A stretch of 64,000 bases of DNA from Nemophila menziesii (Eukaryota > Streptophyta > Magnoliopsida > Boraginales > Hydrophyllaceae): contig JARWIR010000017.1 in the NCBI GenBank assembly GCA_029959085.1, forward strand, positions 20,511,507 through 20,575,506, in the 5' to 3' direction. Below the pieces are notes generated by a model that was given only the letters and a program-made list of their open reading frames with translations, was not told where the DNA came from and did no database searches. Each line of letters begins with the position of its first letter. Positions within the stretch are counted from its first letter, which is position 1. A program made the translations under genes and the position numbers. Positions 35,214 to 46,800 of this stretch are shown here, piece by piece.

Positions 35214-35462
35214 CCCTTTCCTAATCATGATTTAAATGGACATTTCTCTTCATTTATTTTATTGAAGTATAATTATTTTTGAATAATATATTGGTGGAGA
35301 AAAGTCTAACTTATATTTTTAGCTTGCAAAATGAATGACTAATTAGTACATTTGAATCTATTTTCTTACAATTAGTTTTTACTCACTATGGTAATCTTCA
35401 CATTCAAGTGTCATGCAAACTAAACCTCAAAAAATTCATTCATAAAAATCTATCTATTTGGA

Positions 35463-36410
35463 CACTAATACACGCGTGATCTTTAGCGACTAAATCTTTC
35501 CCGACTACTTATTTGTAGTCGCTAAAGATATATCATTAACGACTACTTCCAATCTTTTGCGACCAAAAAAGTCGTTGTAAATACATTTTCTTATTATCGA
35601 CTACACATTGTAGTCGTTAATGATTTATACCTAGTCGCTATTCTTTTTTTTATAATTATTTTGTTCACCGACATAAGTAGTCGCAAATGACCTTTCTCTT
35701 TTAACGATGACTTTTTTAGTCGCTAGTAGTTAGTAATAGCGACTACTTGAACATATTTACCAACTACTTATGTAGTCGTGAATGCTCATAGCGTATTTAT
35801 GACAGTGAGTTGTGAATTGAATTCATTAATACCCACTATTTTATATCTTTCCCACTTTTCTCTCAAAACTCTCACAATTTTTTCCCACTAATCATCATCA
35901 AATACAATTCAAGCACGTGTAAATGCTTTTAGGGGCCAATCAACAAAGTCGGGCCTACACAATTCTCACTCTCTCCAACCAAATTTGCCCAAAAGTATGT
36001 ATTTTTTCTTCATTAAAACTTTTTTAATTTTTTTTCTTTGTTTACAATTGTGAATTTAATGTTATATAGTATGATTAGGATGTTAGAAACATGTTTTATT
36101 GTTCTACTCTACATGTTATAGTATTGTATGAGAATTAAATGCTCAAATTAAATATTTATTTTGTATATTTTTATATTGGTGTAGTTGATTATTTTGGTAA
36201 TAGGCGATGGCTTCGGGTATTGATAAAAGTTGGATTAATTCCCCTCACCGTGTTTCGCGTGAATTTGTTAAGGGGGTAGAATAATTTCTCATATTTGCTC
36301 AAGAAAAGAGGATTTTGTAATATGAAAGAAGCCTTCCTAGTTGAAGTGCTAGACACCATCGAAGCCACGTGATATATTACAATACATGTATTGGTTTGCA
36401 AGTTTAGTAA
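35463..36410 (+). mobile_element. CACTA (En/Spm) element remnant: terminus, subterminal repeats and transposase-associated domain
   Basis: Starts CACTAATACACG at 35463. Up to about 35780 it carries many TAGTCGCTA / GACTACTT words in both orientations, the subterminal repeats of CACTA elements. At 36208 a plus-strand frame begins ASGIDKSWINSPHRVSREFVKGVE, matching the transposase-associated domain found in front of plant TNP2-type coding regions, then decays with stops by 36300. No far end with TAGTG and subterminal repeats is seen, so it is truncated on the right. Confidence 0.65.
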
Positions 36411-36864
36411 GTTAATTTTTATTTTGCCTTCTGAATCATTAAAGGATATGACTCATACATTGCAATATAAACCTTAGTTTGTTAAAGGATTTGATTATCT
36501 ATTGCAAAAGTATAATGATATTAGTGCTTTTGGTTAATTGACTTTGAACAATACTGCATTGTGATTAAATGTACCTAAACTTATACTCGAATTTATTTCA
36601 ATTAGAACAATCCCAAATTCAATAGACTTAAACTTAAAACTATGGTTCATTCCTTTAATAGAGATTCTCATGTATTAGGAATTTAGCTCATAATTAAACT
36701 AAGGAAATTAAAAACTAAGAATGTCTTCATAATGCTAAGAATATAAAACTATATGAAATTACACTAAAAGATGTTGAATAATAGTTGAAAACCTTCTTCA
36801 TCTCTCCCGCTTCTTGCTTCCAAGCATTCTATATTTTCTCCTCTCTCAAAATAATGTAGTGTAC

Positions 36865-37440
36865 TGATTTTTTTAGTTGAAAATGAAATGCATTAAACAA
36901 AATAAGAAAAATTACAACTTAGCCTATCCCTAATGGATGAAAGTCACTAGAAGTAAGTTTGCTAATTGGGGAGGTGGAGAGAAACTCCAAAGGCTAAAAA
37001 AAGAGCCTCTAAGCTTTTGTTTAGCCACCTAATCAGCAGTCACATTGTTAGATCTCTTAACAAAAGAGATTTTCAAGTTATACAAAACCTTACACTTAAT
37101 AATATTCTTAACCAAAATAGTAATATTGCAAAAGATGTTACTGCTAGAAGAAATTTGGTTAACTGAGTTAATATAGTCATTTTCTATCTCAACACTGCCT
37201 GGAGGATAGTTTGATGCCATTTCACAAGTTGCATACACTCCTCTAGCCTCTGCTTCAATAGCTGAATTGACTGTCAAAGTCTTTGCAACACTTTCAATCA
37301 TTTTTCCTGTTGAATCCTTAACTATACAAGCAAAAGCAGCTTGATTTGATTTCAAGGTAAACGAGGCATCACAATTAATTTTAAAAAGGCCAGTAGGGGG
37401 TTTCCAACTGGAATTTCTCTCCAGTTACAGATTTAATGAG
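36865..37440 (-). pseudogene. LINE RNase H and 3' end
   Basis: The frame 37355-37029 has the RNase H pattern FACIVKDSTGKMI, EAEARGVYATCEMA, EIENDYINSVNQI and ends ISFVKRSNNVTAD, the final catalytic Asp box. The 3' tail follows to an A-rich end near 36865. RT and earlier parts do not continue to the right. They may belong with LINE parts beyond the LTR element at 39881, but the RT is then missing. Confidence 0.8.
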
Positions 37441-37639
37441 GTAAAAATAACTTATATGGATTTAGAAAACGGATTTGGCCCATATGGGCTTACTTAAGTG
37501 ATTATTAACAAGGCCCAAATCCATTTTACTTAATACTGGACAATACTGCACCACTTTAGTATTTTGGCCATAATTTCAGCATTATAAGTCCAAATTTAAT
37601 TTTTTCAACTTCTCAAATTTCACAAATAAGCCTCGGACT

Positions 37640-39880
37640 TCCTTTACCATATTCTATTAAAAAAATGAGAAAAGAAAAATGAGAAAACAATTATCATTAT
37701 ATCTCACATCAAAAAGAGTGTATGGACTATCTTACAAGAAAAGAGTGAAAAGAAAAATCAAAAGAAAAAACCAGCAAAGTGGAATCTTATGTAAATCATG
37801 ATGAAGTGTTATGGGATTATTGGGGTTGCTAATACAATGCAACAAATTGGGTTGAGTGAGAACATCTTCAAATATAAACTCAAACTCTATGGCGATTAGT
37901 TGTTGGATAGTGAGGAGAGAGAGCTAAAAGACCACTTCATATTATCCAAATATATATTTTATACCGTCCCTAAGTCTATGCTATAACCCAAAATACCTTA
38001 GTATTTCTAACTACGTGGTTAATTAACAATTTTGTTGATTAGGGAGTATCTAGGTGGACCATTAGATACTATGTTAGGACCGACGAACACCCTATAACCA
38101 CCATATCAAACTAGGTTAAAAACATTCCTTCTTGCATCGTGAAGCTAATATGATCTTTAATTTATTATGTGTAAATTATTTTGTATTATGAATATGTGTG
38201 TATTAGTTCTTAGACGTTACTACATGAGACTTGCTAGGATAGTTCTTTAGGATCATTCTTAATTTTCTACTTCTTTTCTTTGTCGGGACGACAAAACTTT
38301 GAGTTGGGGGTCTTGATGTCTCCATTTATGTGATATATTACGAGACATAATTTTGGGTGTATTTAGGACTTAGTTGAGGGGTTTTCCCTATTATTTGTTG
38401 TTTTACACTATCTTGTTTAGTTTCGGTGTTTTTGTTACTTTAATAGCTTTTGTGAGTAATTTTTGTAATAAGTGTGCAGATCTTAGGTACTTGGAAACTG
38501 AGATATTCCGAGTCGATGATAAGAAGTCAAGAAAACAATATCACCCCTTAGTCATGATATAAAATGAAGATTCAACCACTTTTAGAAAGTGAAAGCATGT
38601 GCCGACCAAATTTATAAAGAGACTTGTTTGAGTTACCACACGAGATAGATGAAGATTCTGGATGAGCCCTTTGGTTTACTGATAGTACTTGGAGTCAAAA
38701 TCATGTCGGAACTGATGGTTCATGATTTAGAACTGAATTAAAAATTTATTAAATTTGTCGCTTCTTTGGTTCGAACCAGTCCACTCTTTATGGAAAACGT
38801 TTTTGGGTTGGATTTGGTCATTTAAAAGAGACCCACAAACCATAAAACGTGTGTGTGTGCGTGTTTTTAATATTGTAAAAGGGCCCCCAATCATAATTAA
38901 TAGCTATAAATCATCTGAATCAGAGGAGAGAAGAGGAGAAGGAGTTTGGAAGTAGTTAATGCTATTCCAAATCTTTCGTCTATAATTCGTCTTCAATTAT
39001 TAGTGTAACTTTATTTTATTTTATCTTATAAACATGAATAATATATTTTTAATTGCTAGTTTTTATTTCTGAACTGATTTCTAATAGCTCGATAACAACA
39101 ATAATGTAAGAACTCTAGTTTAATTTTATACTTTTATTGAATTTGGGAGATTACCCTTTAATTTGCACGGTTGTTTTCTTATACTTTGCTTTTCTGTTGA
39201 ATTCTAGACCTTACTCTGGCCAAGCATAGGGTTGCCCTTAGGAATTAGGTCTGTCACCTTGATGGAAGGTTTTTTTACTAAAAACGGTACATAATCGTCC
39301 AATGTGCGATAGTAATCCTGACCGGCTTGCCTAACCGGATAGACAATAGGGTTAGAGACTTTTATCCATCGGTCATTGAATAGGGTCACCTCACCCGAGT
39401 GCACTAGTAGTGTTGAAGTAGTTTCCAAAGCTACCCCATTTAGAGTTAGGAAGAATACAGAATCCCGACTATTGCATATTTATACAATTCACCCTTAATT
39501 AATAAAACATAAGTCGATTATAGTGGGGATTACTTGCGAGTTCTCGAGTTATACTCTAATGTCTTTTCTTTTTCTTTATTCACTTTACCTGTCTTTAGAT
39601 TAATCTTTATTTATTTAGTTTATTATCATATTTTTATTCTAATATATAAACCAAAACCAAACAAAAATTTATCATTTATCTGTTATATTTAATTTAAAAA
39701 CTCATTCTAGTACACTTCCTAAGTACACGATTCAAGAATAACTTTCATAATCTCTTGTAGAGAATATAAATATTTATAATTACTTATTATTACTTGTTAA
39801 CGATCTATACACTTGTGGTAGCTAGCTCTCTCCAGGTGAGCATTTAGGTGCACTATTTTATCACACCTTGGGAGACGACA
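37640..39880 (+). mobile_element. Truncated Athila-like element: 3' untranslated region plus 3' LTR
   Basis: The region 37640-38290 is homologous, inverted, to the 3' untranslated region of the composite element (18480-18740). A polypurine tract (ACTTTGAGTTGGGGGTCT) ends at 38313, and the LTR runs TGATGTCTCC (38314) to TTATCACACCTTGGGAGACGACA (39880), 1567 bp. Nothing of gag or pol remains to the left. Right flank is ATTGG; the left junction is a truncation near 37640, so no target duplication. Confidence 0.8.
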
Positions 39881-42660
39881 ATTGGTTAAGGAGAAGTCCT
39901 AGGTGAGAAATTCTCCAACTGCGTTAATCACCTCTCCACCCACTATATACCAAGAAATAATAAAGAATTTTTAGGATTATCCATAAGGCCCCGATGCCTT
40001 GTCGATTTCGATGCCAAAAATTGTGTCTTTGAAATCGTGATCGGTTATTTTGGCACAAAGACCACAACCTTGACACCTTTCTTTCCCAAGAGTGACTCGA
40101 AATACATAACAAATACTTCATGTACACTCAAAGTAGTTATTGTTCCGTCTGATTTATAATTACTTAAATGAATTTCCTCCTATTGTTTCTCTCGACATAA
40201 ATATGGAAATATTGTATGCACCTATCACTTTTCAAGTCGAAACCACACTTACTTTTTTGTTGTTAAAAGCTCTTTTCCGCGGTAGAGAGGAGAATTGCTT
40301 GATTTCTGAAGTTCACAATTTTCACCATAAGTTGTGGGTTTCCAAATTGGCTTGATGTTTTATTTCATCTTCTTGACGGGCAAGGTCAGTTCGCATCACT
40401 TTTTGGACAAGATTGCAAAAGGGTTTTTGTTTAGTCCTTTGAGATCTCTTTTCAAATTATGAAACTTTTCGCAAAGAACATATTGCTTCATTCAATGTTG
40501 TTATTGGCTCCATCCGTTGGCTACCATGTCATTATATTCTTCATTTCAGACCACATATTGAAGAATCTAAATGGATATTTATTCTTTTCGCCATGTAAGT
40601 AAAGTGAAACTATACAATGCGAAGACTTTATTGATTGGCGGAAAACGGAGTTGAGTGTGATGACCGGAGCTATCCAATTTTTTGTTCCCCAATGCACGAT
40701 CAATTTTTGTTAAAACTTTAGTGTTGTGCTACATGAAATATTGACATGTCCAAGGTAAATCGGATAGGCTAAGATCAAAACAAGACTCTACAAAGTCACA
40801 AATCTAACTAGGTGTAACTTTGATTCCATTTTATTTCTCATCAAAATAAAGAATGTTAATGAAGTCACCTAGAACCAACGATGGTCCTTCCATTGTGCAA
40901 CCATAGTCTCCAAACTCTTGCCAAAGTTGAGTTCGTGACTTCTTTTGATTAAATTCATACACAAAGAACGTTAATGAAATCACCTCAACTTTTTTTTTTC
41001 CAACCCGAAATTGTTGGATTTGTGTATTACCAATTCTACCATTGATGTAAGGTCTTTGTTTGGTAATACTTGTATCACATCTCCAATGATGTGAGTCTCA
41101 TTGGTGGTGAGGAAGGAATAACCTTGGTTGGGGGTGTTCCAATGGTCACGAGATTAAGCGCCACGGTTTCTATAGACATGTCTTCCTTATAATTTTTATA
41201 TTTTAGGACCTCAAATAAATGCTAAATATGATGAATGCCATGACTGAACCCAAGGATTCACCTTTTTCCAAGGATTTTTATTTTTTCACATTCATATCTG
41301 GGATCTCTTTTTTAGCAAAATCGGTACCCCATTTTTGAACTGCATATCGCTTTTTCTTAGTTTGAAATCTTCCCCGTACTTCAAACAAGTTCTTGTTTTC
41401 CCAGATACCTTACAGTTGGGGCCACAATGTTGGTCGAGCCACCGCTCACTTTCACATCTGTAACTTTCATTTACAAACATTTATTCTCACCATGGCCAAT
41501 TTCCCACACTTGGTACAAAAAAGGGGTTAAATTTTAATACCTTATCTCTTGATAAAATGTCTTACATTTTCGCATGATAATCTCTAAGTTATGAATAGGG
41601 TCCTCCTCTACATAAACCTCGACAAGGATCCTTTCAAATAATGTATTGTCAAGTCGGTCCATTTTAATATCTATTGCAATAGGTTTTCCGATCAATGTCG
41701 CTTGTTTTCCAAGTCCCTCGCTTGTCCACATCTTATTCGGTAAGTTTTTGAGTTGGATCAAGTTTGTATCTTAAAGATTTCATAATTTTCCAATGTGAAT
41801 TACTCGAGAATATCCTCTAGCAGGAGTTGTCTCCCATACACGAAGTACAACCCTTCCTTTATCACTCTTGCAACAGTCTGTCTTTGTTTTGAACTTGAAT
41901 ATTAAGTATCCAATATGGTGTATTCTTATTTCACATTAGATGCTCCTATTTGTAATGAATTCTTGCAATGCTATTCTTCCAGAAAATTTCAGATAACATA
42001 ATAGATAAGCGCAAATCGATACGTGTGTTACATGGTCCTAATATCATCAAGTGTTAGTCTAACGGGTTCACCTTTCTTGATAGGTTATTCTTTCAATGTC
42101 ATAACCACTTCGGGTTTTATTGTAACATCCCAGAATGATCTCTTGTTTGTGTTAGCGATTACCAACGATTTCCCAGTTTGATTCTTGTCACCCATGATTC
42201 CTTGCATTGCGATCTCAGAATTTAATGGAAAACTATTCCCCATTGGCACAATAGGGGGCCTCTCCATCTATGTGTCTAAATTGGGATCCCGGTTTTGATA
42301 AACCGGATTTTGCATTGTCATTTCATCGAGCGGGTTTTGTGCATCATGTATTGTGGTCCAGTTTTGAGATCCAGGGCTCCGTTTTCATTATGCGTTGGTG
42401 GTAGTCTTGCCCGTTTGCATATTATCACTTAAAACTAGTTGGTTCTAAATGATTTCAAATAGCCTGAATAGGTAATTGCTTACCAATCCCCTTCAAAATT
42501 GGGACCACTTTCATGCTCAAACTCTCTGATTCAATGTTTGTGGTTATAGAATGTTTCGATGTTATGTTTTCCAATGATGCAGGGTCACCAAATTTGGGGG
42601 GGAGGGGGTGGTGGTGGAGGGTTTGGTAGTTTTGTTGTGTGATTGAGAGGAGCATGGTGT
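39881..42660 (-). pseudogene. LINE ORF1 and endonuclease remnant
   Basis: Frame 41761-41534 reads IQLKNLPNKMWTSEGLGK, ATLIGKPIAIDI and LVEVYVEEDP, the DUF4283/zinc-knuckle core of plant L1 ORF1 proteins. A Cys-containing piece (CGPNCKVSGKTRTCLKYG) follows in 41480-41292. Lower, near 40900-40700, LGDFINILYFDE and LTKIDRALGN are endonuclease blocks. Many stops. Upstream frames at 42655-42085 hold the Pro/Ser-rich ORF1 part. The element is cut at 39880 by the LTR of the neighbouring retrotransposon. Confidence 0.7.
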
Positions 42661-43105
42661 CTCTAATTAGGGTACTAGGTGAAATAGTGAAGGCGGGAGA
42701 AAGAGTTTCTTTGGAGCTTTTTTCTCCTAACTTTTTACTTTCATTTCTCCCATGGAGTTAGTACACCTTCTCACAATTCAATGGATGCCTACACGACACA
42801 ACCAAATATAGAGTTTTCAATCATTCACATACCAGGTAAATTTTAGGAGAATGATGACGGTATGTACCCTCGAGAGCCAAAATGTATAAACCCTTTCAAG
42901 GAGGAAATGGGAAGAGAGCAAAAGTGTATGAGGGAACTCCGACAAAGAATACAGGGTCCAATTGAGTTTATGGAAATGCAACAAGCACATCTTGCACTTA
43001 TGGTTAGTTGGAGGAAATATCTATCATGGGATATACTAGATAATTCATGACCGATAAAATTTAGGTTGCCGTCTATGACATTGTTTAATAGAATTACTAA
43101 TATGG
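42661..43105. other. No gene recognised
   Basis: Between the 5' side of one LINE (minus) and the RT fragment of another (plus). A 62-codon plus frame at 42862 with EEMGREQKCMRELRQRIQG is not recognised. Confidence 0.3.
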
Positions 43106-43370
43106 ATGCATTTATGATGTCTCTCATATTAAAAAATGTATAAATACGGTCTCATTCAATATTAACATAAATGGTGAAAGATTGGACAATTTTACGGCTG
43201 TTAGAGACCTTAGACAAAGGGATTCTCTATCTCCGTTCCTTTCCTCTCTCATGACTGAGTCTCTTATCAGTATTATTGACAATAATATCTCTAATAAGAA
43301 CTTCAATGGTATCCAAATCAATCGTAATTGCCCAATGATATCCCATCAAACACTGGATGATAAATAATCA
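43106..43370 (+). pseudogene. LINE reverse-transcriptase fragment
   Basis: VSFNININGERLDNF, then VRDLRQRDSLSPFLSSLMTE (from the RT block GLRQGDPLSPFLFSL with three changes) and IQINRNCPMISH just before where the FADD box should be. It stops there, so only about 85 codons of RT are left, opposite in strand to the LINE on its left. Confidence 0.8.
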
Positions 43371-43639
43371 TTAGTAGGTTTGTTACTTTTTTAATCTATT
43401 ACAAATTAAAATAGCATCCACAACTATGGTCAAAAAGTGAGAAACATAATAATTGAATAATAATATCATAATAAAAAGTGACAAATTAAGTAGTGATACT
43501 TACTACATAAACTACAAATAAGATAATAAAATTCACATAAAAAATCAGTTAGCATAGCATAAGAAAATAGGATAATATTCTAAAAATAGTACAAAATTTT
43601 AATCATCTTCTTCAATATTTTTGGTTCAGCGAGTTTTCA

Positions 43640-45719
43640 GTCACACTTATTAGTATCATCACAAATTTCTTCCCTTTTCCTTTTATTTGCATAGAGTTCT
43701 CTTTGTCGTGTGTATGTAAATTCCAACTTCTTATATACTTCTTCAAGTAGTCTAATAAGATTTTTATTTTCATGAGCTAGTTGTTGATTCTGTTTTATAA
43801 CAATGTCGTGTCTTATCATGACCTCGTTTGAAAATTCGAGTTGTTGTTTTTTAATTTTTCTTCCTTTTTCTAGTTCAATATTGAGTATCTCAATTTTATA
43901 CTTTAACAACTCGAGTGGATCTTCTGCTATTCTCTTTTCTTGTATTTTAATCTCATCTTTCAAGTCATAGATTTTTTCTTGTTGGTTACGATAGTGTTCC
44001 AAGACTGACTTTCTTTCTTCACATTCTTTTTCATACATTTCCATCATTTCCTTTTGTCCATCTTCAGCTTCTTTCGTTGCACATTTAAGTTCCTCCAATT
44101 CTGTTTTTGTAACATTACCTGAATCTTGTAATTCTTTCAACTTTTCTTCAAGATGGGATATTTTCTCATCTTTCATATATAACTCATCCATCAACGATTT
44201 TTTTCTGTCTTAGCTCAGTAATTTTTTTTCTGATTCTCAATGTTCAATTTGGTGCTTCGTGTGTAAAAAGAAATATTAGATCAGTTTCTGATATGATTAA
44301 TGATATTACTCTACTGTTAAAACAAACTTACCTTTTTTCTTTACATTTTTTCACCGTCTGATCATCATTTACATTTTTTATTTTTTCAACCACAGCTTCG
44401 ATTTTTGTGGTTTCAGTGTCATCTTCATCTCCATCTAGTATTACATCATCGTCGTTGTTGATGTTTTCATTGTCATCATCTCTAGCATTCTCGTCCTCCA
44501 CATCAAGATTCTTTTCATGTTCAAGTATTTTCAACTCCGTGTTAACCTGTTATTATCAATACTATTATATAACTCTGTCTTGTAAATTTAACAATAAAAT
44601 CCAATAGACTTTTTAAAATTCTGTCAGCGTATAACATATTTTTGTTGTATTAATCCCATCAGTATACTATAATAAAAAAACAAAAAATACCATTAATTTA
44701 CCCAAAATCCCATTAATTTCCCCAAAATCGCATTAGATAAAAATCCAATAGTTTCTAAATCCCGTCAATAAATCCCATCTCAAACTTTATCCCATCCGCT
44801 TATAACATTAATATCGTTGTGATTAATCTCGTCATTACAATATTTTGGTACTTACATTAACTTTTACAGCCTTCAAAATGCGTTCCACTACTTTTGATTT
44901 GCGTTTATCACTATCGCAAACGTCTAACCACTTCAATATCCTTGGGCACGCATTAAGTTTATCAGGATTAATTCTAGACAGCAACATGCTCAAAGAAAAA
45001 TGGCTACAAAATCAAAAACAAATAATGTCAGTTCATTTTCTTTTTCATATTTAAGAAATTCAGTCAACTTACTATAAGCACACAAGTTTGTCATATTACA
45101 CTTGTAGTTTTCCTGAACTTATTGAAGTGAGTAATGTTTGACATGAATGTCCTGCCCAATCATAAGTTTTTAGGGCTTCCAAGTTTTATCGAAAATAACC
45201 ACCACGATGTCTTAGCAGATGTGTAAGGGTAAAAGATTGTACTAAGCCCATAAACACACACGAGCTTTGCAAACTTTGTTAAGACTTCTTCAGTCTGATC
45301 CTTTAAATCCAGTAATGATTCAATTTTATTCTTTATAGTATTATTCGATACCAATTTAGTTCCAATCTCATCCGGGAATATCTCACCGAACCACGGTGAG
45401 CTCAAAACATCCTGCTTGGTTCTTGAAGGTACATCAACTTCACCACTGTCAACTCCAAGAATCAATTAAATGTCTGATTTCTTCAACTGAACTATCTTTC
45501 CTGTAATTCTAAATCCTTGATCTTTTCCACAGTATAAGGATATTAATTTTGAAACTCCAAAATTTTGTTATTCCTTTGATCATTCATACAGTACAATCCA
45601 ATTAAAAGTTTGTAGAAAGGAAGTTGTCTACAAACAGTTAAATGTTGAGGTGTAAATTTATTATTCTTCAGAATTTGGTATATTGCTTCAATAGAAGATC
45701 TAAATTCTGGAGCGGCCAT
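43640..45719 (-). pseudogene. Paralog A of a head-to-head pair: unknown plant gene with acidic and coiled-coil exons
   Basis: Parts in minus order: 45719-45540 (FRSSIEAIYQILKNN, CRQLPFYKLLIGLYCM), then after a frame break 45465-45160 (LILGVDSGEVDVPSR, VLTKFAKLVCVYGLSTIFYP, SWWLF), an acidic exon 44534-44328 (DDDNENINNDDDVILDGDED) and a coiled-coil exon 44194-43637 (185 codons, heptad-rich, ending RKREEICDDTNKCD). It matches paralog B at 47.4 kb in order and sequence. A frameshift and an in-frame TAA just before LILGVD suggest decay. The fold recalls plant-mobile-domain or Ulp1-associated proteins that often ride in transposons, but I cannot name the family. Confidence 0.5.
44640..44840. repeat. 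CCCATC/CCCATTA-rich intron repeat in paralog A
   Basis: Repeated words AATCCCAT, AAATCCCATTAATTT and TTTATCCCATCCG. The complementary GATGGGATAAA words recur at 46980-47290 upstream of paralog B and again at 52020-52380. Confidence 0.55.
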
Positions 45720-46800
45720 ACCTGCATTATAGTACTTTATATGTCAAAATTTAAAGATATTTACTGCACAACAAGAAGTACACAAAATAAATAATTAAAT
45801 CAATTAACTAATCACATCATTAGTAAAAAACAGAGGCATATAGTGACAAAACATATGTTATTTATCTAATCGCATCAAAGAATTGCCTAAACACACTCTA
45901 ATTATATTTTCATGACAGTAATACCATTACCATATATCTTTCTTTAACACATATTTGCAACTATAACTCAAAAAAACAGAATTCCATCAATAACAGAATT
46001 CCATTACCTAACTTTAGTACATGCAATGATAACCGTCTAAATTGATATCATTCGACTTTTCCTTCAACCTCAAATATATGTTGTTAACTATAAAATCGAA
46101 CAAAAAGTAAAAAAAAAAACAAGAATGAAACGTTTTTACCTTCAATGAACGGTCTTATTAGTCTAAATTGATTTCTCAAAACAATTTAATTTGTTCCTCG
46201 CTCCTAGCAAATATTGGTTGTTATTGAATGATTCGAATTTTTTGTGACCCTTACTTTTAGTAAGTGTAAGAAGAAGAATCGATAAGTATTCATACTTAAT
46301 GTTAATACGCACACCTTGTTTGTTAAAGTGTCTTATAATCGATATGTTTACTATTCTCTTACCAACCTAAGTTCGAACCAACGCATACGCAAAATAAAAA
46401 AAATTCTTGTCTTATAAGTATATAGAAAAATAAAGTTTATTATTTTGAAAGTGCGGTGGTTCGAACAGAGGTTGGTAAAGGAGTAGTGGAGCATATAGTT
46501 TGATTGTGCCATGTAGCTTATTGGTTGACTTGTTGTTCCGTTTGTATTTACCGATTTTTATGTTATTTTTCTTAAATCTTTTAAAAATTAATAATGGTAC
46601 CCACAACATTCTAATATCCCACTATCACACCCACGATCCCACTATTAGACGGAGTAGCATAACTACTTCTTAAACTTTATAAAAATTAAGCGTCACAAAA
46701 CACTTCCAAAGCATTTTCATCATCCTTTGCTTCACTTCTTCTCAAAGTTTATTAAACTAACCATTACAAAAACACTTGCAAACATTTCATATCACTTTTA
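45720..46800. other. Region between the divergent paralogs, with a short inverted repeat
   Basis: No frames of note. An imperfect inverted repeat has arms at about 46349-46387 (CTCTTACCAACCT, GTTCGAACCAACGC) and 46450-46490 (GCGGTGGTTCGAAC, AGGTTGGTAAAGGAG), which may be a small foldback element. Confidence 0.5.

Noticed and set aside
39204..39428. Minus-strand 74-codon frame in the LTR at 38314-39880
   Set aside because: Not kept in the related LTRs and without any recognised motif.
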